64,000 bases of DNA from Streptomyces sp. TLI_146 (lineage in GTDB: Bacteria; Actinomycetota; Actinomycetes; Streptomycetales; Streptomycetaceae): the NCBI RefSeq assembly GCF_002846415.1, contig NZ_PJMX01000001.1, forward strand, positions 1,488,001 through 1,552,000, read 5' to 3'. Of this stretch, positions 51,233-58,743 are shown one piece after another; positions within the stretch are counted from its first letter, which is position 1, and each line of letters starts with the position of its first letter. The translations under genes were made by a program, and so were the position numbers. The notes beneath the pieces were generated by a model. That model was not told the origin of the DNA, did no database searches, and saw only the letters and a list, made by a program, of their open reading frames with translations.

Positions 51233-52602
51233 CCGAGCCGACCACCACCGACACGAGCACCCGGACGACTGGAGTCACCGAGATGGCCGAACCGGCCGAA
51301 GTGAAGATCGCCTTCATGGGCGCGGGCAGCGTCGTGTTCACCCAGGGGCTGCTGGCCGACCTGTTCGCCTTCCCCGAGTTCACCCGGCTGCGGATCGCGC
51401 TGCACGACATCGACCCCGAGCGGCTGGCGACCAGCGAGGCGGCGGCCCGGCACATCGCGAGGTCGCTGAACGTGGCGCCCGTCATCACCGCGCACCCCGA
51501 CCGGCGCGGTGCGCTGGAGGGGGCGCACTTCGTCATCAACACCGTCCAGGTCGGCATGAACGCGGCGACCCGCACCGACTTCGCCGTCCCCGCGCGGTAC
51601 GGGCTGCGCCAGACCATCGGGGACACGCTCGGCGTCGGCGGCATCTTCCGCGCCCTGCGCACCTTCCCGGTGCTGCGGGGTATCGCCGAGGACATGGCCG
51701 AGCTCTGCCCGGACGCCTGGCTGCTGAACTACACCAACCCGATGGCGATGAACCTCCTGTATCTGCACCGGATCGCCCCCCGGCTCAAAGCGGTGGGGCT
51801 GTGCCACTCGGTGTACTGGACGATGCACGACCTGTCCGAGCTGGTCGGCGTCGACTTCTCCGAGGTGTCGTACCTGGCCGCCGGGATGAACCACCAGGCG
51901 TGGGTGCTGCGCTTCGAACGGGACGGCCGGGATCTGCACCCGCTCCTGGACGCCGCCATCGAGAAGGACCGCGAACTGCTGCGCCGCGTCCGTGTGGACA
52001 TGTACCGCAGGCTCGGCCACTACCCCACCGAGACGAGCGAGCACTCCTCCGAGTACGTGCCGTGGTACCTGCACCACGACAGCGAGGTCGAGCGGCTGCG
52101 GCTGCCGATCGGCGCGTACCTCGACATCATCGAGGACAACACGGTCAGCTACGAGCGCACCCGCAACGCGCTGGCGGCGGGCCGCCCGCTGCCGGTCGAG
52201 GGCACCATGGAGTACGCCCCGCAGATCGTCCACAGCATCGTGACCGGCACGCCCCGCGCGATCTACGGCAACGTCCCCAACACCGGTCTGATCAGCAATC
52301 TGCCGGCCGACTGCGTGGTCGAAGTCCCGTGTCTGGTCGACGCGTCGGGTGTGCAGCCGACCCACGTCGGCCCGCTCCCGCCGCAGTGCGCCGCGCTGAA
52401 CCGTACGTACGCGAGCGTCACCGATCTGGTGGTGCGGGCCGCCACCGAGGGCGAGCCCCGGCATGTGCGGCACGCCGCGATGACGGACGCGGCGACCGCC
52501 GCCACCCTGCCGGTGGAGCGCATCTGGGACCTGTGCGACGACCTCGTACAGGCCCATGGGGAGCTGCTCCAGCCCGAGTTGAGGGTGCTGCTCGGGCACT
52601 GA
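51229..52602 (+). CDS. Glycoside hydrolase family 4 enzyme (alpha-galactosidase-type)
   Basis: 457 residues of GH4, which uses NAD+ and a divalent metal for glycoside cleavage in the cytosol. Key elements are the Rossmann start KIAFMGAGSVVFTQGLLADL, the nucleotide-adjacent LHDIDPERLATSEAAAR, INTVQVGMNAATRTDFAVP, the conserved LLNYTNPMAM, and metal ligands Cys in LCHSVYWTM and His in AAGMNHQAWVLR. The last two resemble MelA. ATG 51229 overlaps the kinase stop; ATG 51283 has a better ribosome site (GGAG) and is a possible alternative. Ends the operon: the imported sugar is probably hydrolysed here. Confidence 0.9.
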   Translation: MTEPTTTDTSTRTTGVTEMAEPAEVKIAFMGAGSVVFTQGLLADLFAFPEFTRLRIALHDIDPERLATSEAAARHIARSLNVAPVITAHPDRRGALEGAHFVINTVQVGMNAATRTDFAVPARYGLRQTIGDTLGVGGIFRALRTFPVLRGIAEDMAELCPDAWLLNYTNPMAMNLLYLHRIAPRLKAVGLCHSVYWTMHDLSELVGVDFSEVSYLAAGMNHQAWVLRFERDGRDLHPLLDAAIEKDRELLRRVRVDMYRRLGHYPTETSEHSSEYVPWYLHHDSEVERLRLPIGAYLDIIEDNTVSYERTRNALAAGRPLPVEGTMEYAPQIVHSIVTGTPRAIYGNVPNTGLISNLPADCVVEVPCLVDASGVQPTHVGPLPPQCAALNRTYASVTDLVVRAATEGEPRHVRHAAMTDAATAATLPVERIWDLCDDLVQAHGELLQPELRVLLGH

Positions 52603-52627
52603 GGGCGGCCGGTTCAAAGACAGGCTG

Positions 52628-53266
52628 TCAGTACGCCACGGTGAACCTCGTGCGGTGGTGGCGGGGCTGCTCGGCCTCGTCGAGGAGCGCCACGGCGAGG
52701 TCCTCCATCGAGATGGCGGACTCGCCCCGGTCGTCCACCAGGAGCTCGTCGGCGCCGAGCCGGTAGCGGCCGGTGCGCTCGCCCGGCTCCAGCAGGGCGG
52801 CCGGGCTGAGGTAGGCCCAGTCGATCTCGCTCTCGGCGCGCCAGACGGCGAGCTGCTCGGTGCACGCCTGCGCGATGGGCCGCCAGTCGGCCGGGAAGTC
52901 CGGGTCGTCGACGACGGTGGCGCCGTCGCCGCCGGGCAGGGTCAGGGTGGCGGCGCCGCCGACGACCAGCACCCGCACGCCCGTTCCGCCGAGTCCGGCC
53001 ACGAGCGCCTTGGTCACCGTGACGAGGTCGCCCTCGCTGCCCGGCGCGGGGCGGGTGGCGCTGATGACCAGGTCCTGTCCGGCGCTCAGCTCGGCTATGT
53101 CCTCGACGTTCCGCGCGTCGCCGGTACGGGCGGTGGCGGCCGGGTGGAGTTCGGGGAAGCGGGCCCGGTCACGTACGACGGCGGTGACCTCGTGCCCCCG
53201 GGCGATGGCCTCGGCCACGACGCGGCTGCCGACGTTTCCCGCGGCTCCGAAGACGGTGATGCGCAT
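52628..53266 (-). CDS. NAD(P)H-binding oxidoreductase (NmrA/SDR-a5-like)
   Basis: 212 residues. N-terminal dinucleotide motif ITVFGAAGNVGSRVVAEAIA and HEVTAVVRDRARFPEL, then VISATRPAPGSEGDLVTVTK and VRVLVVGGAATL. The fold matches atypical SDRs of the NAD(P)-binding 13 type (flavin reductase/BVR-B-like). ATG 53266 has AAGGAG upstream. It is divergent from a MarR gene, and the 98-nt spacer carries two related palindromes, so the pair is likely co-regulated in response to quinones or other electrophiles. Confidence 0.88.
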   Translation of the reverse strand: MRITVFGAAGNVGSRVVAEAIARGHEVTAVVRDRARFPELHPAATARTGDARNVEDIAELSAGQDLVISATRPAPGSEGDLVTVTKALVAGLGGTGVRVLVVGGAATLTLPGGDGATVVDDPDFPADWRPIAQACTEQLAVWRAESEIDWAYLSPAALLEPGERTGRYRLGADELLVDDRGESAISMEDLAVALLDEAEQPRHHRTRFTVAY

Positions 53267-53306
53267 GAGTGTCCGCTCCTTCAGCTTCGTCCGGTCACCC
53301 CGGAAG

Positions 53307-53326
53307 TTCTCTTAGTGCTAAGAGAA
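53307..53326. promoter_or_regulatory. MarR operator candidate O1
   Basis: TTCTCTTAGTGCTAAGAGAA has perfect 9-bp arms around a TG centre, 41 nt upstream of the oxidoreductase start codon. The core CTTAG-N2-CTAAG recurs in the second site. Confidence 0.75.
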
Positions 53327-53332
53327 AAGTAC

Positions 53333-53344
53333 CTTAGCGCTAAG
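53333..53344. promoter_or_regulatory. MarR operator candidate O2
   Basis: CTTAGCGCTAAG is a perfect 12-bp palindrome lying just upstream of the marR -10 box (TAGTCT at 53353-53358), where a bound repressor would block RNA polymerase. Confidence 0.75.
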
Positions 53345-53352
53345 CAATTGGC

Positions 53353-53358
53353 TAGTCT
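53353..53358 (+). promoter_or_regulatory. -10 box TAGTCT of the marR gene
   Basis: TAGTCT is followed by 6 nt and the GTG at 53365, with no ribosome site, fitting a leaderless transcript. Confidence 0.5.
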
Positions 53359-53364
53359 GGAGCC

Positions 53365-53862
53365 GTGACCGACCATGTGGACCTCCTGCTCGCGCAGTGG
53401 GCCGAGCGCCGCCCCGACCTCGATGTGTCGCCGATGGCGGTGATCGGGCGGCTGAAACGGCTCACCCGGCTGATCGAGACCGAGCTGCGCCGCACCTTCG
53501 CCGAGCACGGCCTCGACCCCGCCTCCTTCGACGTCCTCGCGACCCTGCGCCGCAGCGCCCCGCCCCATCTGCTCACGCCCGCCGAGCTGATGCGCTCCGC
53601 GATGGTCACCTCGGGCGCCGTCTCGCAGCGCCTCGACCGGCTGGAGGCGCGCGGCCTGGTGACCCGCTCCCCGAGCCCGACCGACGGCCGGGTCGTCGAG
53701 GTCGCCCTCACCCCTGAGGGCCGCGCGCTCGTCGACCGGGCGCTGCCCGACCACCTGGCCACGGAGGAACGCCTGCTCGCGGCCCTCGGCCCGGACCGGC
53801 GGGACGCGCTCGCGGACACCCTGCGCGAACTCCTCGAATCCCTAGGGGACAGCGTCGACTGA
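53365..53862 (+). CDS. MarR-family transcriptional regulator
   Basis: 165 residues with the MarR winged helix at about residues 40-125. The helix-turn-helix is LLTPAELMRSAMVTSGAVSQ followed by RLDRLEARGLVTRSPSPTDG, with the conserved DGR wing and VALTPEGRALVDRA. GTG 53365 is 6 nt after the TAGTCT box. The divergent oxidoreductase gene is the probable target, through the palindromes at 53307-53344. The regulator is probably an autorepressor. Confidence 0.92.
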   Translation: MTDHVDLLLAQWAERRPDLDVSPMAVIGRLKRLTRLIETELRRTFAEHGLDPASFDVLATLRRSAPPHLLTPAELMRSAMVTSGAVSQRLDRLEARGLVTRSPSPTDGRVVEVALTPEGRALVDRALPDHLATEERLLAALGPDRRDALADTLRELLESLGDSVD

Positions 53863-54032
53863 CGCGCGGCCGCGGGGTCCGGGGGCAGCGGATGGAGTAC
53901 GGCCGACGGGCGTGGGCACGCGCTGGAGGAGACAGTGGAGACGGCGTCGGCCCGCACGGGCCATCTCCCGGGCGCGGAGCCGACGCCCCGCCACCGGCCC
54001 TGACCAGGGCCGGAGCACCCCAGGAGGTCCCG

Positions 54033-54284
54033 ATGACGCAGCCCCCCCACCCCGATCCGAACCCGCCGGCGCCGGGGCCCACCCCGGGCCCGACCCCGGG
54101 ACCGCCCACCCCCGGGCCGCCCGATCCGGTGCCGCCGACGCCCACGCCGAAGCCCGGCCCGCCCGCGCCCGGACCCGGGCCGCTGCCGGGGCCCCTGCCC
54201 GTACCGGAGCCGGATCCCGTGCCCAACCCGCCGGGGCCCGACCCCGTACCGGAACCGATGCCCTCGCCCGGTCCGCTCACCTGA
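54033..54284 (+). CDS. Proline-rich small protein, 83 aa
   Basis: About half of the residues are Pro, in PG/PP and PxP repeats such as PGPTPGPTPGPPTPGPPDP and PVPEPDPVPNPPGPDPVPE. It carries no signal peptide and no recognised domain. CAGGAGGT lies before ATG 54033, which supports translation. Its codon usage follows the local G/C bias, so a frame artefact is not excluded. Possibly an intrinsically disordered cell-wall- or surface-associated protein. Confidence 0.55.
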   Translation: MTQPPHPDPNPPAPGPTPGPTPGPPTPGPPDPVPPTPTPKPGPPAPGPGPLPGPLPVPEPDPVPNPPGPDPVPEPMPSPGPLT

Positions 54285-54305
54285 CGCCCGAGGGCCGCGG
54301 CGCGG

Positions 54306-55037
54306 CTACATCCCGCCCGCCACCCGCATGACCGTCCCCGTCGCGTACGAGGCGTCGGCGGAGAGCAGCCAGGCGACCGCTCCGGCTATCTCGTCCGGGC
54401 GCCCGGCCCGGCCCATCGGGATGGCGCCGGCGAGCTTCGCGGGGCGCTCGGGGTCCTCGTGGAAGCCGGTCCAGATGACGCCCGGCGCCACGCAGTTGAC
54501 CCGGATGCCGTCGGCCGCGACCTCCTTGGAGAGGCCGACCGTCATGGCGTCGACGGCGGCCTTGGTGGCGGCGTAGTGCACATACTGCCCGGGGCTGCCC
54601 AGGGTGGCCGCGGCCGAGGAGATGTTGACTATGGACCCGCCGCCGCGCGCCGCCATGTCGCGCACGGCCCGGCGGGCGCAGAGCAGATAGCCCAGCACAT
54701 TGACGTCGATGGCCCGGCGCATCCCCTCCGCGTCGGCGTCGGCGAGACGGCCGTTGGGGCCGCTGACGCCCGCGTTGTTGACGAGCCCGGTGACCGGGCC
54801 GAGCGCGGCGGCGGCGTCGAAGAGGGCGTCCACGGAGGCCTCGTCCGCCGTGTCGACCGCCATCGCCAGGCTCTCGCGGCCCGCCGCGCGCACCTCATCG
54901 GCGACGGCTTCGGCGGCCTCGGCGTCCGAGCGGTAGCCCACGACCACGTCATGGCCCTCGGCGGCCAGCCGGGCGCAGACCGCGGCGCCGATACCGCGGC
55001 TGCCGCCGGTGACGACGGTGACGAACCTCTGCTCCAC
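54306..55037 (-). CDS. SDR family oxidoreductase (FabG-like)
   Basis: 243 residues of a classical SDR: TGGSRGIGAAVCARLAAEG, VTGLVNNAGVSG, catalytic Ser in SIVNISSAAATLG and YxxxK in VHYAATKAAVDAMT (YAATK). The C-terminal VNCVAPGVIWTGFHEDPERP and GRPDEIAGAVAWLLSADASY match the FabG-like group. GTG 55037 has GGAGG upstream. Cytosolic NAD(P)-dependent ketoreductase or sugar dehydrogenase; substrate unknown. Stops 21 nt from the convergent proline-rich gene. Confidence 0.88.
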   Translation of the reverse strand: MEQRFVTVVTGGSRGIGAAVCARLAAEGHDVVVGYRSDAEAAEAVADEVRAAGRESLAMAVDTADEASVDALFDAAAALGPVTGLVNNAGVSGPNGRLADADAEGMRRAIDVNVLGYLLCARRAVRDMAARGGGSIVNISSAAATLGSPGQYVHYAATKAAVDAMTVGLSKEVAADGIRVNCVAPGVIWTGFHEDPERPAKLAGAIPMGRAGRPDEIAGAVAWLLSADASYATGTVMRVAGGM

Positions 55038-55286
55038 AACGAACCTCCGGCGCCGGACGGACGGCCGCTCGAGGCGGCCACTCCTAATGGAAGTGATCTT
55101 CCACCATCGTAGGATCCGGCACTGACAACGCCCCAGGAGCCCTGTGGACGAAGGGCCGGAGCCCACCTGGCGGGAATCCGTTGGATGCTGGCACTCCCGC
55201 CACTTCTCCCGTTGCCCGAGCACGCCATAACGTCGGCCGGGGCTCCCGTCCGGGGGCCCACACGCCCGTACGAAAGTGCTCACCCC

Positions 55287-55778
55287 GTGACGAAGTTCCT
55301 GCTCACCGTGCACATCCTGGCCGCGATCCTCGCCATCGGACCGGTCGCCGTGGCCGCCAGCATGTTCCCGCCCACGGTCCGGCGGGCGCTCGCCGCGCCC
55401 GGCGACGCGCAGGCGCTGGCGTCGGTGCGGCTGCTGCACCGGATCTGCCGGGTCTACGCCGCCGTGGGCGTCGCGGTGCCCGTCTTCGGGTTCGCCACGG
55501 CGAGCAATATGCACATCCTCGGCGACACCTGGCTGATCGTCTCGATCGTCCTGACCACGCTCGCGGCGGGCGCGCTCATCGCGCTGATCCTGCCCCGCCA
55601 GGACGCGCTGCTCACCGAGCTCGACGCGGCCGCCGCGGCACCGCAGTCCGGGCCGGTGGCCACCGTCGATACGCGCCGGACCGTCCGACTGGCCATGTTC
55701 ACCGGGGTGTTCAACCTCCTGTGGGCGGCGGTGACGGTCCTCATGATCCTGCGGCCCGGCTCCACCACCGGAGGCTGA
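55287..55778 (+). CDS. Integral membrane protein, 163 aa
   Basis: Four predicted membrane helices (TKFLLTVHILAAILAIGPVA, IVSIVLTTLAAGALIALIL and LAMFTGVFNLLWAAVTVLM clearly visible) with a conserved-looking N-terminal H in HILAAI. It resembles DUF2269-type small membrane proteins; the assignment is tentative. GTG 55287 lies behind ...GCTCACCCC without a strong ribosome site; the longer frame to 55185 is not supported by homology. Located upstream of the F420-type gene on the same strand, with 112 nt between them. Confidence 0.65.
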   Translation: MTKFLLTVHILAAILAIGPVAVAASMFPPTVRRALAAPGDAQALASVRLLHRICRVYAAVGVAVPVFGFATASNMHILGDTWLIVSIVLTTLAAGALIALILPRQDALLTELDAAAAAPQSGPVATVDTRRTVRLAMFTGVFNLLWAAVTVLMILRPGSTTGG

Positions 55779-55890
55779 CGGCCGCGCCCCCGAAGGAACG
55801 TTTCCGGCCGCCCGGGTGCGCCCCCGCCTGCGCACCCGGGCCGAGTGGGGCAGGCTGGAGGGCGAATCACCCTCGGCAAGGGAGGACGCA

Positions 55891-56343
55891 GTGGCTCTGA
55901 AACCCGGAGACGGCGGCGCGGTGGAGATCAGCCCGACCGGCTGGGTGGCCCAACAGGCCCAGCTGTACGAGGAGTCGGGGGGCACCGAGGGAACGACCCT
56001 GCGCGGCGCGCCCTGTCTGCTCCTGGACTACGTCGGCCGCCGCACCGGCACGGTGCGCCGCACCGTTCTGATCTACGGGCGCGACGGCGACGACTACCTG
56101 ATCGTGGCCTCCAAGGGCGGCTCCGACGACCATCCGCTCTGGTACCTCAACCTGATGGACCAGCCGGACGTCAGCATCCGGGTCGGCACCGAGCGGTTCC
56201 CGGCCCGCGCCGAGACCCTCTCCCCGGAGGAGAAGGCCCGCGTGTGGCCGCACTTGGTGGAGGTCTACCCGCCCTACGCGGACTACCAGAAGAAGACCGA
56301 CCGGGACATCCCCGTCGTACGGCTGCGGCACACGGATCACTGA
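55891..56343 (+). CDS. Deazaflavin (F420)-dependent oxidoreductase (Ddn/nitroreductase family)
   Basis: 150 residues of the Ddn-like split-barrel family: NGGxEGTTLRG-like ESGGTEGTTLRGAPCLLLDY, RRTGTVRRTVLIYGRDGDDY, VASKGGSDDHPLWYLNLM and DVSIRVGTERFPARAETLSP. SKGG(S/A)..HP.WY.NL is the family signature for F420 and substrate contacts. GTG 55891 has GGGAGGAC upstream. These enzymes reduce quinones, nitro compounds or unsaturated lactones with F420H2. A bidirectional hairpin follows. Confidence 0.88.
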   Translation: MALKPGDGGAVEISPTGWVAQQAQLYEESGGTEGTTLRGAPCLLLDYVGRRTGTVRRTVLIYGRDGDDYLIVASKGGSDDHPLWYLNLMDQPDVSIRVGTERFPARAETLSPEEKARVWPHLVEVYPPYADYQKKTDRDIPVVRLRHTDH

Positions 56344-56357
56344 CGGCCGCGCCCATG

Positions 56358-56391
56358 GGTGGTACGGGGCGGGGATCCGCGCCGTACCACC
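56358..56391. terminator. Bidirectional hairpin terminator
   Basis: Arms GGTGGTACGG (56358-56367) and CCGTACCACC (56382-56391) are perfect complements between the convergent F420-type gene (stop 56343) and the ferredoxin gene (stop 56401). Confidence 0.65.
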
Positions 56392-56400
56392 GGCGCGGCG

Positions 56401-56592
56401 TCAGTCCTCCAGCGAGATGGCCTGCACCGGGCAGGCGCGGGCCGCCTCGCGGACCATGGGGTCTCCCCCGCCGTCCGCGCGCCCCGGCAGCAACTCGCTG
56501 AACCCGTCGTCATCCTGGGTGAACACGCCCGGCGCCGTCAGGACGCACTGCCCCGAGCCGATACAGACGTCACCGTTGATGCTGATCTTCAT
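56401..56592 (-). CDS. Small ferredoxin (3Fe-4S/4Fe-4S type) partner of the P450
   Basis: 63 residues. Cluster ligands are Cys in DVCIGSGQCVLTAPG (CX5C) and C in RACPVQAISLED, the short-ferredoxin pattern with three Cys that usually holds a 3Fe-4S cluster. Starts ATG 56592, 12 nt after the P450 stop on the same strand, so they form an operon. It supplies electrons from a ferredoxin reductase encoded elsewhere to the P450. Confidence 0.93.
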   Translation of the reverse strand: MKISINGDVCIGSGQCVLTAPGVFTQDDDGFSELLPGRADGGGDPMVREAARACPVQAISLED

Positions 56593-56604
56593 GAGCCCAC
56601 TCCA

Positions 56605-57792
56605 CTACCAAGTGACGGGGAGTTCCAGCATCCCCTGGAGGGTGTCGCCCGGTTTGAACGGAATCCGGTCGGCGGGCGCCGCGAGCCGCAGCCCCGGCAG
56701 CCGGGTGATGAGGGCGCCCAGCGCGATCTCCATCTCGGCCCGCGCCAGGTTCTGCCCCAGGCACTGGTGGATGCCGAACCCGAAGCCCACGTGGTGGCGG
56801 GCCGAGCGGTGCCAGTCGAGCACGTCGGCGTCCGGGTAGACCGAGCCGTCCCGGTTGATCAGGGAGGTGGCGAGCACGACCCCCTCCTCGGCGCGGATCA
56901 CGGTCCCGGCCACCTCGATGTCCTCGGTGGCCACCCGCAGCATGCCGTCGGCGATGGAGAGGAACCGCATCAGCTCCTCGACCGCCACCGGCATCAGCGA
57001 CGCGTCCGCCCGCAGCTCCGCGAGCCGCTCGGGGTGCTCCAGGAGCGTGAAGGTGCCGAGCGAGAGCATGTTGGCGGTGGTCTCGTGTCCGGCGACGAGC
57101 AGCAGCACCGCCATCCTGACCAGCTCCGTCCGGTCCATGCCGCCGGTGCGCAACTGGTCTGCGACGAGCTCGTCGAGCAGCCCGTCGCCCGGCTCGCGGA
57201 CCTTGTGGTCGATCAACTTGCCGAGATAGCCGTCCAGTTGGTCGCGGGCGTCCTGGGTGTCGGCCGGTTCCGGACCGCGCAGCAGCCGCCGGGACTGCTC
57301 CTCGAAGAAGTCGTGGTCGTCGTAGGGGACGCCGAGCAGCGCGCAGATCACCATGGACGGCACCGGCAGCGCGAACGCGGTGACCAGGTCGGCCGGCGGC
57401 CCCTTCGCCACCATGGCGTCCAGCAGGCCGTCCACGGTCCGCCGGATCATCGGGCGCAGGGCGGCGGTGCGTTTGAGGGTGAAGCCGGGGATGACCTTGC
57501 GGCGCTGGATGTTGTGCTCGGGGTCGTCCACGCCGAGCAGCTCGGTGCGGCGTTCGTTCAGCGCCGCGAACCGCTCGGTGGTCGTGGGGAAGGCCGGGTG
57601 GAGCCGGTCGGAGGAGAGCCGCGGGTCGACGAGCAGCGCCCGCGCCTCGGCGTGGCCGGTCACGAACCACGCGGTGCGGCCGTCGAAGAGCGTCACGCGC
57701 GACAGCGGGCTCGCTTCCCGCAACGGCTCGTACGCGGTGGGCGGCTGATAGGGGCAGGTGCGGTCCTGGGGAAAGGAGACGGATTCGGTCAT
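56605..57792 (-). CDS. Cytochrome P450 (CYP105-like)
   Basis: 395 residues. The I-helix oxygen-binding motif is LLVAGHETTANMLS, the K-helix ExxR is in VEELMRFLS, and the heme Cys loop is FGFGIHQCLGQNLARAEMEI. PYQPPTAYEPLREASPLSRV at the N-terminus and the CYP105-like length fit the soluble bacterial monooxygenases that oxidise xenobiotics and secondary metabolites. ATG 57792 (MTESVSFP) has GCGAGG upstream; the in-frame ATG at 57807 is less likely. Followed by its ferredoxin gene. No inducer-binding regulator gene is adjacent; an ACTCT-N4-AGAGT inverted repeat lies at 57858-57871. Confidence 0.95.
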   Translation of the reverse strand: MTESVSFPQDRTCPYQPPTAYEPLREASPLSRVTLFDGRTAWFVTGHAEARALLVDPRLSSDRLHPAFPTTTERFAALNERRTELLGVDDPEHNIQRRKVIPGFTLKRTAALRPMIRRTVDGLLDAMVAKGPPADLVTAFALPVPSMVICALLGVPYDDHDFFEEQSRRLLRGPEPADTQDARDQLDGYLGKLIDHKVREPGDGLLDELVADQLRTGGMDRTELVRMAVLLLVAGHETTANMLSLGTFTLLEHPERLAELRADASLMPVAVEELMRFLSIADGMLRVATEDIEVAGTVIRAEEGVVLATSLINRDGSVYPDADVLDWHRSARHHVGFGFGIHQCLGQNLARAEMEIALGALITRLPGLRLAAPADRIPFKPGDTLQGMLELPVTW

Positions 57793-57857
57793 GGGTGAAC
57801 CTCGCAAGCGAAGAGTCCGACTTGCCGATCTCCATTACATGCCCAAGGCAGCTAAGT

Positions 57858-57871
57858 ACTCTACGCAGAGT
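57858..57871. promoter_or_regulatory. Short inverted repeat upstream of the P450 gene
   Basis: ACTCT-ACGC-AGAGT lies 66 nt upstream of the P450 start, in the AT-richer divergent promoter region. Candidate operator, weak. Confidence 0.3.
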
Positions 57872-57995
57872 TCGGCCGAATCACCCGTGCGGGACGAACA
57901 GGCTGATTTCTGCCGCATTGAGCCGTCTCGCCCCGAGTACGCGTGAGAACCTTGGGGCCCCGGCACCACTAGCGCAGGCAGAAGGGGGGTCCCGT

Positions 57996-58658
57996 ATGGC
58001 GGAGACGGCCCGGGAACTGGTGGAGCGGATCACGGCGGAACTGGCTCCCGCGAAGGACGCCAACCGGCTGGTACCGCAGATCGCCGACGGCTCGGCCACG
58101 GTGCACACGCTGGCCGCGCTGGCGCTTGAACAGCACCACGTCATCGCTTCCGACCTGCGCGCCTTCGCCTTCCTCGCCGACCGGTCGGCGAGGGCGGGCA
58201 ACGTCGCCTGCGCGGAGTTCTTCGGCTCGCTCGCGACCGGCGAGACGCTCGCCCGGGAGCGGCTCGGCGTATACGCGGCGGCCTGCGGCCTCGACGCGGA
58301 CGACGTGGAGCGGTACGAGCCGCTGGCCGGCTGCCAGGCGTATCCGGCCTATGCGGCGTGGCTGGCACTGAACGGCGAGCCGCCCCTGGTGGCCCTCGCG
58401 CTCACCGCCAACTTCGCGGCGTGGGGCGGCTATTGCGCCAACGTGGCCGAAGCGCTGCGCGGCCGCTACGGATTCTCCGACGAGGCGTGCGGCTTCTTCG
58501 ACTTCTTCGCCGAGCCCTCGCCCGACCTGGAGCGCCAGGCCCTCGCGGCCGTCGCCTCGGGCGTGCGCTCCGATGCGGAGACCTCCCTCGCCCGCCGCTA
58601 CGGCAGGCTGCTTCAGACGTACGAGGCGATGTTCTGGAACACGCTCGCCGACCGGTGA
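57996..58658 (+). CDS. Heme-oxygenase-fold (TenA-like) protein
   Basis: 220 residues, all-helical. ALALEQHHVIASDLRAFAFL is a TenA/HDO-type helix carrying a conserved EQHH, and WLALNGEPPLVALALTANFA plus AAWGGYCANVAEALRGRYGF follow the spacing of TenA/PqqC-fold proteins. Catalytic residues cannot be assigned, and it may be a TenA-like thiaminase or a diiron oxidase-like protein. A run of Gs (GAAGGGGGGT) lies 5 nt before ATG 57996. It is the first gene divergent from the P450 pair. Confidence 0.6.
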   Translation: MAETARELVERITAELAPAKDANRLVPQIADGSATVHTLAALALEQHHVIASDLRAFAFLADRSARAGNVACAEFFGSLATGETLARERLGVYAAACGLDADDVERYEPLAGCQAYPAYAAWLALNGEPPLVALALTANFAAWGGYCANVAEALRGRYGFSDEACGFFDFFAEPSPDLERQALAAVASGVRSDAETSLARRYGRLLQTYEAMFWNTLADR

Positions 58659-58743
58659 CCGGGCGGCCGGTGGCACCAGTGCCACCGCCGACCGGGATGC
58701 CTGCGGGATCGATCGGGCCCTGCCCCCGGCAGGAGGATCGCGG

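Noticed and set aside
49582..52617. 1011-residue - frame opposite the permease, kinase and GH4 genes
   Set aside because: Shadow of three well-identified genes on the + strand.
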